41,102 nt of DNA, taken from positions 1-41,102 of the forward strand of contig NZ_BKDJ01000019.1 of assembly GCF_008580665.1 (NCBI RefSeq). The letters run 5' to 3'. Positions 33,949-41,039 of this stretch are shown piece after piece. The position numbers and the translations under genes were made by a program. This DNA comes from Zafaria cholistanensis. Its GTDB lineage: Bacteria > Actinomycetota > Actinomycetes > Actinomycetales > Micrococcaceae. The stretch's first letter is position 1. Each line of letters starts with the position of its first letter. The notes under the pieces were generated by a model. That model saw nothing but the letters and a program-made list of their open reading frames with translations, did no database searches and was not told the origin of the DNA.

Positions 33949-34677
33949 CTAGGCCGGCCCAGCCGACCTGTCCCTGAAGTAGCGCAGGAAGAGCATGTCG
34001 CCGGCTGCGAAGCAATGCCCCAGCCGCATCGGCCAGCCGGCATGGGGGCCGGGCGCGGTAATCCGCCCGGCCGTCCCCGCCTCCAGGAAGGGGGAAAGCG
34101 TCAGGCACAGTTCATCCACCCGGTCCGCGGCCAGCAGCGAGGTGAACAGGCGCGGGCCGCCCTCGCACAGCACCCGCCGCAGCCCCCGCCGCTCCAGTTC
34201 TCCCAGCATGGCCGCGACGTCGATGCCCCCGGCCGGCTCCCCGCAGCGGATGACCTCGGCGACGTCGGCGAGGTCGGCGGCGCGCCCGGCCGGGGCCGCG
34301 GCGGTGGTGAACACCAGGGGCCGGTGCGGCGGGTTCGCGAAGATCCGCAGTCCCGGGTCCAGGTCCAGGTCCCCGCTGACCACCGCCAGCACCGGGTGCG
34401 GCGGGAACCCGTGCTCCTGCCGCCAGCGCACGGACTCGGAGGACAAACGCAGCGCGCGGTAATTCTGCGCCCGCACCGTTCCGGCACCGACCAGCACGAC
34501 GTCGCTCAGCCGGCGCAGCGCGGAAAAGACGATGAGGTCGTCCTCGTTGTTGAGCCCGTCGGAGAGCCCGTCCCGGGTGACCGCCCCGTCGAGGCTGGCC
34601 ACGAAATTCACGCGGACGTGGAAGCCTCCGTGGTCGCCGGTCCCGTACTTGGCCAGGACCTCGTTGATGTCCAGCAT
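33949..34677 (-). CDS. RibD C-terminal/dihydrofolate reductase-like pyrimidine reductase
   Basis: 242 residues of the RibD-C fold. HVRVNFVASLDGAVTRDG opens the domain; SDVVLVGAGTVRAQNYR is the NADPH loop; GLRRVLCEGGPRLFTSLLAADRVDELCLTLSP is the conserved C-terminal half. Members reduce the riboflavin precursor or other pteridine-like compounds. No deaminase domain is attached and no rib gene is near, so the exact substrate is open. The ATG at 34677 has GAGGCGG just upstream. It converges with the ACT-domain gene, 10 nt apart. Confidence 0.88.
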   Translation of the reverse strand: MLDINEVLAKYGTGDHGGFHVRVNFVASLDGAVTRDGLSDGLNNEDDLIVFSALRRLSDVVLVGAGTVRAQNYRALRLSSESVRWRQEHGFPPHPVLAVVSGDLDLDPGLRIFANPPHRPLVFTTAAAPAGRAADLADVAEVIRCGEPAGGIDVAAMLGELERRGLRRVLCEGGPRLFTSLLAADRVDELCLTLSPFLEAGTAGRITAPGPHAGWPMRLGHCFAAGDMLFLRYFRDRSAGPA

Positions 34678-34760
34678 TCCGCCTCTTTCCGCCGCGCCGC
34701 CGAGTGCATCATTGCAGGCGCCCGGCGCCCGGCGAAAGGGCTGCGGACAAGGGCCCGTGT

Positions 34761-34766
34761 TAGATT
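34761..34766 (+). promoter_or_regulatory. -10 hexamer of the TetR-family gene (leaderless)
   Basis: TAGATT, 7 nt before the ATG at 34774. Confidence 0.6.
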
Positions 34767-34773
34767 CACCGGC

Positions 34774-35475
34774 ATGACCGCCGCCCCCGCCGTGCCCGCT
34801 GCCGCCCTGCGCCTGCTGCTTGAGCAGGGCTTCGACTCCACCAGCGTGGACCAGCTGGCGGCCGCCGCGGGCATCAGCCGCAGCACCTTTTTCCGCCGCT
34901 TCGGCTCGAAGGAGGACATGGTCTTCGCCGACCAGGAGCTGGTGCTCTCCCGGGTCGGCGAAGTGCTCGCCGGCGGCGGCTCCCCCGGCCCCGCCGTCGC
35001 CGCTGCCGCCCTGGCGGTGTTCGACCACCACACGGCCCAGCGCGAGGCCGCGCTCCTGCGCCACCGGCTGCTGCAGAAGGTGCCCGCCCTGCGCGACCGG
35101 GAACTGGTCAGCACCCACCGCTACGAGCACGCCTTCCGCACCTTCCTGGGCCGCGCCCTGGGCGGGGTGGAGCACGACGCCGGACGCCGGGCGGCCACCA
35201 CGGCGTTCGCCGCCGCCGTGGTCGCCGTGCACAACGACCACCTGCGGCGCTGGCTGCGGACCCCGGCGGAGACCATCCGCCCTGAGCTGGAGGCCCGGCT
35301 GGACGAGTTGTGCGGCCTGTTCGGACCGTGGCTGGCCGGGCAGGTCCCCGGACAGGCCGGCGCTCCCGCCGAGCCCCAGGGCACCCCGGGACGGCCCGCC
35401 GTCGTGGTCGCCGTGCTCGATCCGGGCGCGGGCACCGAATCCATCCTCCAGGCCGTCCGCGAAGCCCTCGGGTAG
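34774..35475 (+). CDS. TetR-family transcriptional regulator
   Basis: 233 residues. The HTH is at about 10-50 (RLLLEQGFDSTSVDQLAAAAGISRSTFFRRFGSKEDMV, shown here only as the family's hallmark run). The rest is a helical ligand-binding domain ending in a Gly/Pro-rich linker and a hydrophobic tail (PAVVVAVLDPGAG). It precedes the acyl-CoA dehydrogenase gene on the same strand, separated by the (CCCTG)16 array and that gene's promoter, so it is a plausible regulator of fatty- or glutaryl-CoA use (inference). The stop lies 12 nt before the repeat, so repeat length does not change this protein. Confidence 0.9.
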   Translation: MTAAPAVPAAALRLLLEQGFDSTSVDQLAAAAGISRSTFFRRFGSKEDMVFADQELVLSRVGEVLAGGGSPGPAVAAAALAVFDHHTAQREAALLRHRLLQKVPALRDRELVSTHRYEHAFRTFLGRALGGVEHDAGRRAATTAFAAAVVAVHNDHLRRWLRTPAETIRPELEARLDELCGLFGPWLAGQVPGQAGAPAEPQGTPGRPAVVVAVLDPGAGTESILQAVREALG

Positions 35476-35487
35476 CTGCGCCCCACA

Positions 35488-35567
35488 CCCTGCCCTGCCC
35501 TGCCCTGCCCTGCCCTGCCCTGCCCTGCCCTGCCCTGCCCTGCCCTGCCCTGCCCTGCCCTGCCCTG
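35488..35567. repeat. Perfect (CCCTG)16 pentanucleotide array
   Basis: Sixteen uninterrupted copies of CCCTG, 80 bp. It lies between the TetR gene stop (35475) and the -35 of the acyl-CoA dehydrogenase gene (35580). Confidence 0.98.
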
Positions 35568-35579
35568 AAACCGAATACC

Positions 35580-35609
35580 TTGACGGTGGTACCGAGTATC
35601 GCCGAAGCT
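35580..35609 (+). promoter_or_regulatory. Candidate promoter of the acyl-CoA dehydrogenase gene
   Basis: TTGACG (35580-35585), an 18-nt spacer, then GAAGCT (35604-35609). Transcription would start near 35616, giving a leader of about 28 nt with AAAGGA 6-7 nt before the ATG at 35644. The pentanucleotide array ends 12 nt before the -35. Confidence 0.55.
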
Positions 35610-35643
35610 GGTGGCGCACGCCCCTTTCGGGAAAGGACGGCCC

Positions 35644-36894
35644 ATGCCCACGCAGGACAGCCCCGCTGGGGGCTTCCCCTCCGGGGTCAGCGAACCGGAG
35701 TACCGGCTCTGGGGCGAGGTGGACACCGATCCCGCCGGAGTCTTCCGCGACGTTCCCGAGGCGGATCGTGCGTACTGGGACCGGGCCCGGCGCTTCTGCC
35801 TGGAAGAGGTGCGCCCCGTTATCGACGCCCACTGGGATGCCGCCACCTACCCGCTGGACCTGGCCCGCCGGCTGGGCGAACTGGACCTGCTGCGCGACGG
35901 CCTGGAGGTGGAGGGCTACGCACGCATGAGCACGCTGGCGGCCGGGCTCGTGAACATGGAACTTTCCCGGGGGGACGGGTCGGTCGCCACGGTTGCCGCC
36001 GTGCAGGCGGGCCTGGTGCTGCGCTCGATCGCCACCTGCGGCTCTCCTGAGCAGGTTGCCCAGTGGGTCCCGCGCCTGGCGGCGGCGGAAGTCCTCGGCG
36101 CCTTCGCCCTCACCGAGCCCACGCACGGGTCCGACTCCGTCTCGCTGGAGACCCGCGCCGTCCGCGTCCGGGGCGGGTACCGGATCAGCGGCGAGAAGAA
36201 ATGGATCGGCAACGGCTCGCTGGGCGCCGGGGGCATCCCCGCGCTCACCGTCGTCTGGGCCCGCGACGACGGCGGCGCCGTGCGCGGATTCCTGGTTCCC
36301 CAGGACTCCCCCGGCTACGTCGGCACCACCATCGGGGGCAAACTAAGCCTGCGCGCGGTCTGGCAGGCCCACATCCGGATGGAGGACGTGTTCGTGCCGG
36401 ACGCCATGGCGCTCCCCGGCGCCCACGGCTTCAGGGACGCCGCCAAAATCCTGGTCACCACCCGGCTGGGGGTGGCCTGGTCCGCCGTCGGGCATGCCAC
36501 CGCCTGCTACGAGACGGCAGTGCAGTACGCCGCCCAGCGCATGCAGTTCGGCCGCCCGCTGGCGGCCTCCCAGATCATCCAGGAGCGGCTGGCCCGGATG
36601 CGCTCGGAGCTGGCCACCATGCAGCTGATGGCGGCGCAGATGACACGGCTGGAGACAGCCGGGGACCTCGCCCCCGTCCAGGCCTCGCTCGCCAAGTACA
36701 CCTGCACCCGCGCCGCACGGCGGATCGCCTCCAACGCCCGCGACCTGCTCGGCGGCAACGGGATCCTGCTGGAGAACCGCGTGGCCCGGCACCTCGCGGA
36801 CATTGAGGCCATCCACACCTACGAGGGCACCGAGACTGTCCAGGCGCTGATCATTGGGCGGGACATCACCGGGATCTCCGCCTTCGCCGGTTAG
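35644..36894 (+). CDS. Acyl-CoA dehydrogenase, glutaryl-CoA dehydrogenase-like
   Basis: 416 residues. FAD/acyl-CoA dehydrogenase blocks are in order: ALTEPTHGSDSVSLETRAV, SGEKKWIGNG, QFGRPLAASQIIQERLARM, ASNARDLLGGNGIL. The catalytic base is the Glu in IHTYEGTETVQALIIGRDITG, a form close to glutaryl-CoA dehydrogenase. Such enzymes oxidise (and for glutaryl-CoA decarboxylate) acyl-CoA, passing electrons to ETF. Start ATG at 35644. Its TAG shares three bases with the stop of the convergent hydrolase gene (TTAG at 36891-36894). Confidence 0.92.
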   Translation: MPTQDSPAGGFPSGVSEPEYRLWGEVDTDPAGVFRDVPEADRAYWDRARRFCLEEVRPVIDAHWDAATYPLDLARRLGELDLLRDGLEVEGYARMSTLAAGLVNMELSRGDGSVATVAAVQAGLVLRSIATCGSPEQVAQWVPRLAAAEVLGAFALTEPTHGSDSVSLETRAVRVRGGYRISGEKKWIGNGSLGAGGIPALTVVWARDDGGAVRGFLVPQDSPGYVGTTIGGKLSLRAVWQAHIRMEDVFVPDAMALPGAHGFRDAAKILVTTRLGVAWSAVGHATACYETAVQYAAQRMQFGRPLAASQIIQERLARMRSELATMQLMAAQMTRLETAGDLAPVQASLAKYTCTRAARRIASNARDLLGGNGILLENRVARHLADIEAIHTYEGTETVQALIIGRDITGISAFAG

Positions 36895-37694
36895 TTCCCG
36901 TTGGGGCGCCAGTTCCCTTCCAGGAACGGCACCAGGTGCCCAAGCACCGGACCGGCCGGCGCCAACGTCCCGGCGTGCGTGCGGCCCGGCAGCTCGACAA
37001 ACCGCGCGTTGGGCATCAGGTCCGCCGCCTGGCGGGACTCCCTCAGCCGCTGGCCGTCCCGGGTCCCGGCAAGCAGCAGGGCGGGCAGGCGCAGCTGCGG
37101 CAGCAGGAACTCGCTCAGGCCCGGCTCCACCTCGGTCCGCTCGAAGTAGGCGGCCAGGGCCAGCGGATCGTTGGCCAGGAATGCCGCGCGCGTGGCCGGG
37201 TCCACGGTCCACCCGGCCCCCTGGAGGCCCGCCACGAAGGCGGGCATCCCGCCATCGCGCAGCGCCTGGGCGTAGCCGTCGAAAAACAGCTGCGCAATCT
37301 GCCCCGCCTGGGCGCGGTAGGTGCCCCCAAGCGTGGCCAGCGTGCGGATGCGCCCGGGCACCGTGGCGGCAAGGGTGAAACCCACGCGCGCGCCGAACGA
37401 GTATCCCACCACGTGCGCCGCCTCGAGCCCCAGCCCGTCCATCACGGCAGTCACGTCTGCGGCCACCAGCGGCATTCGGTACGCGTCGGGGTGGTGGGGC
37501 TTCCCGCTGCGGCCGTGGCCGCGCAGGTCGATCCGCACCGTGCGGAAGCCGGCAAGCGCGGGCGTATAGCCGAGCCCGCGCCAGATGGCGCGGGAAAGGG
37601 CGGAACCGTGCAGGAGCACGACGGCGGGCCCGTCCCCGCCGGAGTCGTCGTATGCGATGGGGGTTCCATCCAGGGGGTTCGTCACGAAAGGCAC
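36891..37694 (-). CDS. Alpha/beta hydrolase
   Basis: 267 residues. The fold is clear: VVLLHGSALSRAIW (oxyanion loop), IDLRGHGRSGKP, nucleophile Ser in VVGYSFGARVG (near residue 102), the acid region LLAGTRDGQRL, and His in ELPGRTHAGTL (near 245). Substrate unknown. An earlier GTG at 37700 is possible, but TAAGCT (37701-37706) ends 6 nt before the GTG at 37694, the rule seen elsewhere here, so I prefer that one. It converges on the acyl-CoA dehydrogenase gene with overlapping stops. Confidence 0.9.
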   Translation of the reverse strand: MPFVTNPLDGTPIAYDDSGGDGPAVVLLHGSALSRAIWRGLGYTPALAGFRTVRIDLRGHGRSGKPHHPDAYRMPLVAADVTAVMDGLGLEAAHVVGYSFGARVGFTLAATVPGRIRTLATLGGTYRAQAGQIAQLFFDGYAQALRDGGMPAFVAGLQGAGWTVDPATRAAFLANDPLALAAYFERTEVEPGLSEFLLPQLRLPALLLAGTRDGQRLRESRQAADLMPNARFVELPGRTHAGTLAPAGPVLGHLVPFLEGNWRPNGN

Positions 37695-37776
37695 CGTCAC
37701 AGCTTAGGGCCCCGCCCTTTCCCCGCAGGCCTCTCCGGGCACCCGGGGCCAGGGTCCCTCCCGCACTCACACGCTG

Positions 37777-37916
37777 CTCTAAAGGGTTTTTCAGGTTGCC
37801 TCCAGCTTCGGTTCCTAAAGTCATTACTACCTCTTGAAGGTGCGAGTGATGAGAGCACCGGCCGGAATCAGCGACCATCCCCCCCAACGGGTCGTCCGGC
37901 CGGTGCTCACCCCTTT
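37777..37916 (+). ncRNA. Structured RNA-like element B
   Basis: Intergenic, plus strand. A 5' block CTCTAAAGGGTTTTTCAG (37777-37794) is followed after 58 nt by GAGCACCGGCCGGA (37853-37866), which pairs perfectly over 14 bp with TCCGGCCGGTGCTC (37895-37908), then ACCCCTTT. Upstream GGTGC (37839-37843) can compete for GCACC. Element C has the same order and spacing. A small RNA or an attenuator are both possible. The rest of this 350-bp gap shows no gene. Confidence 0.6.
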
Positions 37917-37935
37917 AAGCGGTGCTCACCCCTTT
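37901..37935. repeat. Direct repeat of the 3' arm of element B
   Basis: CGGTGCTCACCCCTTT occurs at 37901-37916 and again at 37920-37935, so the 3' arm of the hairpin and its T-rich tail are present twice. Confidence 0.9.
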
Positions 37936-38054
37936 GATCAGCGGAGGCGGGCACCCGGGCCGGCCCTTCCGGAGGCCAGGCGGTCCCTCGACAGGCCGCG
38001 GCGGCCGGGCCAGACTGGTGTCACTACGACCGCGACGCGATCCAGGAGGACCCC

Positions 38055-38273
38055 ATGAGCGAAGCCCCCGACGAGACCAGCCCGGAAGACACCAGCCCGG
38101 AAGACACTGAGGTCCTGTCGCACGCGAAGGACCTGCCCGAGGACTGGGCCAGCGCCGAACGCGACCACGACAGGGAACGGGAAGCCGGCGCCCGGCAGAT
38201 GAGCGACGAGGAAAAGGTCGAGGAGTGGGGGGAGGAATCGTTCCCGGCCTCCGATCCGCCGTCCAACTACTGA
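38055..38273 (+). CDS. Small acidic conserved protein, function unknown
   Basis: 72 residues, strongly acidic and predicted disordered, with a repeated SPEDT near the start. The end, EEWGEESFPASDPPSNY, matches the SFPASDPP tail of a group of small actinobacterial proteins whose role I do not know. The ATG at 38055 has AGGAGG 5-6 nt upstream, one of the best ribosome sites in the window. CAGACT some 40 nt upstream may be its -10. Element C follows and may terminate its message. Confidence 0.8.
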   Translation: MSEAPDETSPEDTSPEDTEVLSHAKDLPEDWASAERDHDREREAGARQMSDEEKVEEWGEESFPASDPPSNY

Positions 38274-38300
38274 GGCTGCCCGCACGACTTCTTCCCAAGA

Positions 38301-38437
38301 CTCTTAAACAGTGTTTTCAGCCCGCTCACAGGGGAAGTCCTGGGGTTGGAAAACCTTCTCAAAGTGCCGGTGCCCTGAAGCACCGGCCGCAGCGGAGCAG
38401 TCGGTTCGCCATCCGCTGGGGCCGGTGCTTCTTTTAG
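38301..38437 (+). ncRNA. Structured RNA-like element C with terminator
   Basis: A 5' block CTCTTAAACAGTGTTTTCAG (38301-38320) is followed after 58 nt by GAAGCACCGGCC (38377-38388, shared part), which pairs with GGCCGGTGCTTC (38420-38431). An inner 7-bp stem (38390-38396 with 38412-38418) extends it, and TTTT follows: a good intrinsic terminator. GCCGGTGC (38366-38373) can instead pair over 8 bp with GCACCGGC (38380-38387), excluding the terminator. The total length, 131 nt, matches element B. Confidence 0.65.
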
Positions 38438-38476
38438 GACCCCCAAATCCCTGCCGGGTAATCCTTCGGCTAACGG

Positions 38477-38504
38477 TTGCGGTGGACGTTCCGCATGGCA
38501 TTCT
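38477..38504 (+). promoter_or_regulatory. Promoter of the IclR-family gene (leaderless)
   Basis: TTGCGG (38477-38482), a 16-nt spacer, then CATTCT (38499-38504), ending 6 nt before the ATG at 38511. It lies downstream of the element C terminator. Confidence 0.55.
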
Positions 38505-38510
38505 TGGACC

Positions 38511-39353
38511 ATGCCACGGTCTGCACACCACGCTGCCACTCCACCGGACGATCGGGCCGCGCTCGCCGGTGCACGCGATGCCCCCCAGGGACCGGCCCCG
38601 CGTGCCCCTGAAGGGCCGCAGCCTCCCATCGAGTCGGTCGACCGGGCCCTGCAGTTGGCACAGGTCCTGCGCCATGAAGGCGCGCTGACCGTCACCGACG
38701 CCGCGGAACTGCTGGGGGTCGCCCCCTCCACCGCCCACCGCATCCTGACGGCCCTGACCTTCCGGGGCTTCGCGGTCCAGGACAGGGACCGCCGCTATCT
38801 GGCCGGGCCTGAGCTCGGCGCGGGATCCCCCACCGCGATCGCCCACTCGTCGCTGCGCGCCCTGGCCCGTCCCGCCTTGGAGCAACTGCACGAGGCCCTG
38901 GGGGAAACCGTGGCTTTGGTGGTGCTGCAGAAGCGGTCGATCCGGTTCCTGGATTCCATCGAGGACACCGCGCAGAGCCTGCGGGTTTCCCTGCCCCTGG
39001 ACGGAACCTTTCCCGCCCATAAGGCTGCCGCCGGCAAGGCACTGCTGTCCCTGCTGCCCAACGAAGCCATTGATGCCCTGTACGCGGAGGCGGGCCCGGA
39101 TGAACCGCACCCGTCCACTCTCAAACGGCAGTTGGCGGCGGTGCACAGGACCGGCTACGGGACCAGCTTCGACGAGATCGGCCCCGGCGTGGCCGCACTC
39201 GGGGTCGCCATCCCCGCGGGGGCACGCCCCGTCTCCGCTTTTGCGGTGGCCATCCCCGCTGCGCGCTACGACCGCGAACGCCTGCCGCAGATCGTCGCGG
39301 CGCTCAACGAGGCCGCCGCCGCCGCGGCCGAGCGCATTAAGCGCCACTCCTAG
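38511..39353 (+). CDS. IclR-family transcriptional regulator
   Basis: 280 residues. A Pro/Ala-rich N terminus of about 40 residues precedes the winged helix (IESVDRALQLAQVLRHEGALTV start; VTDAAELLGVAPSTAHRILTAL HTH). The IclR effector domain follows (ALEQLHEALGETVALVVLQ, HKAAAGKALLSLLP, VHRTGYGTSFDEIGPGVAALGVAIP). Such regulators control catabolic operons by binding a metabolite. It lies directly upstream of the aldehyde dehydrogenase gene in the same direction, the obvious candidate target. Confidence 0.93.
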   Translation: MPRSAHHAATPPDDRAALAGARDAPQGPAPRAPEGPQPPIESVDRALQLAQVLRHEGALTVTDAAELLGVAPSTAHRILTALTFRGFAVQDRDRRYLAGPELGAGSPTAIAHSSLRALARPALEQLHEALGETVALVVLQKRSIRFLDSIEDTAQSLRVSLPLDGTFPAHKAAAGKALLSLLPNEAIDALYAEAGPDEPHPSTLKRQLAAVHRTGYGTSFDEIGPGVAALGVAIPAGARPVSAFAVAIPAARYDRERLPQIVAALNEAAAAAAERIKRHS

Positions 39354-39511
39354 CGCCCCGTCTTGGCGCCATCCCTGGCCGGCGTGGGCCTGGATCCAGT
39401 TCTTCGGGTGCCGGCTTCAACCGATTCGGTGGCCGTACTGCGGAAACTCGATACATTCCGGGAAAAACGGGCGGCTGGGCAACGGATTAGCCCCCTCCTG
39501 AGCCGGGCAAC

Positions 39512-39540
39512 TTTCCAAATCCGCAGTTTGGGACAACTAT
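39512..39540 (+). promoter_or_regulatory. Candidate promoter and IclR operator of the aldehyde dehydrogenase gene
   Basis: TTTCCA (39512-39517), 17 nt, AACTAT (39535-39540) is a plausible promoter. CCAAATCCGCAGTTTGG (39515-39531) is a perfect 5-7-5 inverted repeat covering the -35 and spacer. An inverted copy of its core (CTGCGGA) lies near 39439. The rest of the 265-nt gap shows no gene. Confidence 0.45.
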
Positions 39541-39618
39541 AGGGGTGTGCGGTGCGCCACGCAGGCGGCACCGCACCCGCAGCGTCCGTCCGTTCCACCG
39601 CAGATTGGAGCCTTCGTC

Positions 39619-41001
39619 GTGACTACTTCCCCCTACCGTGTCGTGAATCCCGCTACCGGTGAGGTGGTGGAGGAGTTTGCCCCGGCCACCGACGCGGGGG
39701 TCCAACAGGCCCTGGCGGCCGCGGACGCCGCGTACCGTTCCTGGCGGGAAGTTCCGATCCAGGAACGGGCCAAGGTGGTGCACCGCATCGGCCAGCTCTT
39801 CACCGAACGCGCCGATGAACTGGCCGCCATCATCACCGGGGAAATGGGCAAGCCGCTCTCCCAGTCGAAGGGCGAGGCCGAGTTCTGCACGGACATTTTC
39901 GAATACTTCGCCACCGAGGGCCCGGCCCTGGCCGCGGACCAGGAGATCAAGCCCATCGGGGGCGGGCGCGCGATGATCCAGAAACTGCCCGTGGGCCCGC
40001 TGCTGGGCATCATGCCGTGGAACTACCCCTACTACCAGGTGGCCCGCTTCGCCGCGCCGAACCTGGTGCTGGGCAACACCATCATCCTCAAGCACGCCGA
40101 ATCCTGCCCCCGTTCGGCTTTGGCCATCCAGAAGATCATGGACGACGCCGGGGTGCCGGCGGGCGTGTACGTGAACCTGTTCGCCACCCACGCCCAGATC
40201 GCGGACATCATCGCCGATCCGCGCATCCAGGGCGTGTCCCTGACCGGGTCCGAACGCGCCGGTGCCGCCATCGGCGAACTCGCCGGCAAGAACCTGAAAA
40301 AAGCCGTGCTGGAGCTCGGCGGCTCCGACCCCTACATCGTGCTGGACACGGCCGACGTGGCCGCCTCCGCCGCCGCCGCGTGGGAAACCCGCATGGAAAA
40401 CACCGGCCAGGCCTGCAACTCCAACAAACGCATCATCGTCATGGAGGACATCTACGACGAATTCGTCGCCGCCCTCACCGCCCACGCCAACGGGCTCACT
40501 CCCGGAGACCCCGCCCAGGAGAAGGAAGGCACCTTCGCCCCGCTGTCCTCCCGGACCGCCGTTGAGGGCCTGGCCGAACAGATCCGCGACGCCGTGGACA
40601 AAGGTGCCACCCTGCACGCGGGGGGCCGCGCCCTCGAAGGCCCGGGCGCCTACCTGGAACCGACCGTGCTGACCGGCATCACCGAGAACATGCGCGCCTA
40701 CCGGGAAGAACTCTTCGGCCCCGTGGCCGTGGTCTATAAAGTCTCCAGCGACGAAGAAGCCCTGGCCCTGGCCAACGACACCCCCTACGGCCTCGGCGGC
40801 GCCGTGTTCTCCACCGATCCCGACCGCGCCGCCCGCCTCGCGGCCCGCCTCGAAACCGGCATGGCCAACGTCAACACCGCCGCCGGCGAAGGCGCGGACC
40901 TGCCCTTCGGCGGCATCAAGCGCTCCGGCTTCGGCCGCGAACTCGGCCCCCTGGCCATGGACGAATTCGCCAACAAACGCCTCTTCTACATCGCCGACTA
41001 G
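39619..41001 (+). CDS. NAD(P)-dependent succinate-semialdehyde dehydrogenase-like aldehyde dehydrogenase
   Basis: 460 residues of the aldehyde dehydrogenase family, short GabD/Sad type. Marks: PWNYPYYQV, SLTGSERAG, the general base Glu in LELGGSDPYIVL, the catalytic Cys in NTGQACNSNKR (near 263), and EELFGPVAVVYKV. The ending DLPFGGIKRSGFGRELG is typical of SSADH. It oxidises semialdehydes to acids, as in GABA breakdown; no GABA transaminase is in the window. Start GTG at 39619 with GGAG 9 nt upstream; the frame is open to 39547 but lacks a site there. Probably controlled by the upstream IclR protein. Confidence 0.9.
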   Translation: MTTSPYRVVNPATGEVVEEFAPATDAGVQQALAAADAAYRSWREVPIQERAKVVHRIGQLFTERADELAAIITGEMGKPLSQSKGEAEFCTDIFEYFATEGPALAADQEIKPIGGGRAMIQKLPVGPLLGIMPWNYPYYQVARFAAPNLVLGNTIILKHAESCPRSALAIQKIMDDAGVPAGVYVNLFATHAQIADIIADPRIQGVSLTGSERAGAAIGELAGKNLKKAVLELGGSDPYIVLDTADVAASAAAAWETRMENTGQACNSNKRIIVMEDIYDEFVAALTAHANGLTPGDPAQEKEGTFAPLSSRTAVEGLAEQIRDAVDKGATLHAGGRALEGPGAYLEPTVLTGITENMRAYREELFGPVAVVYKVSSDEEALALANDTPYGLGGAVFSTDPDRAARLAARLETGMANVNTAAGEGADLPFGGIKRSGFGRELGPLAMDEFANKRLFYIAD

Positions 41002-41039
41002 CCCCCTACGACGGCGGAGGGGGTGCACGCCGTAGGGGC
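41002..41039 (+). terminator. Hairpin after the aldehyde dehydrogenase gene
   Basis: CCCCTACG (41003-41010) pairs with CGTAGGGG (41031-41038), starting just after the stop. An inner ACGGCG (41011-41016) can alternatively pair with CGCCGT (41028-41033). No T tract follows. Confidence 0.6.

Noticed and set aside
35310-36050. Proteins with repeated PALPC read through the (CCCTG)16 array
   Set aside because: A pentanucleotide array opens all frames by chance; no start signal, and the downstream parts are shadows of the acyl-CoA dehydrogenase.
38301-38510. Element C as the attenuator of the IclR gene
   Set aside because: The IclR gene has its own promoter (38477-38504) with a leaderless start after the terminator, so element C is not needed in its leader. 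Kept only as a possible read-through control.
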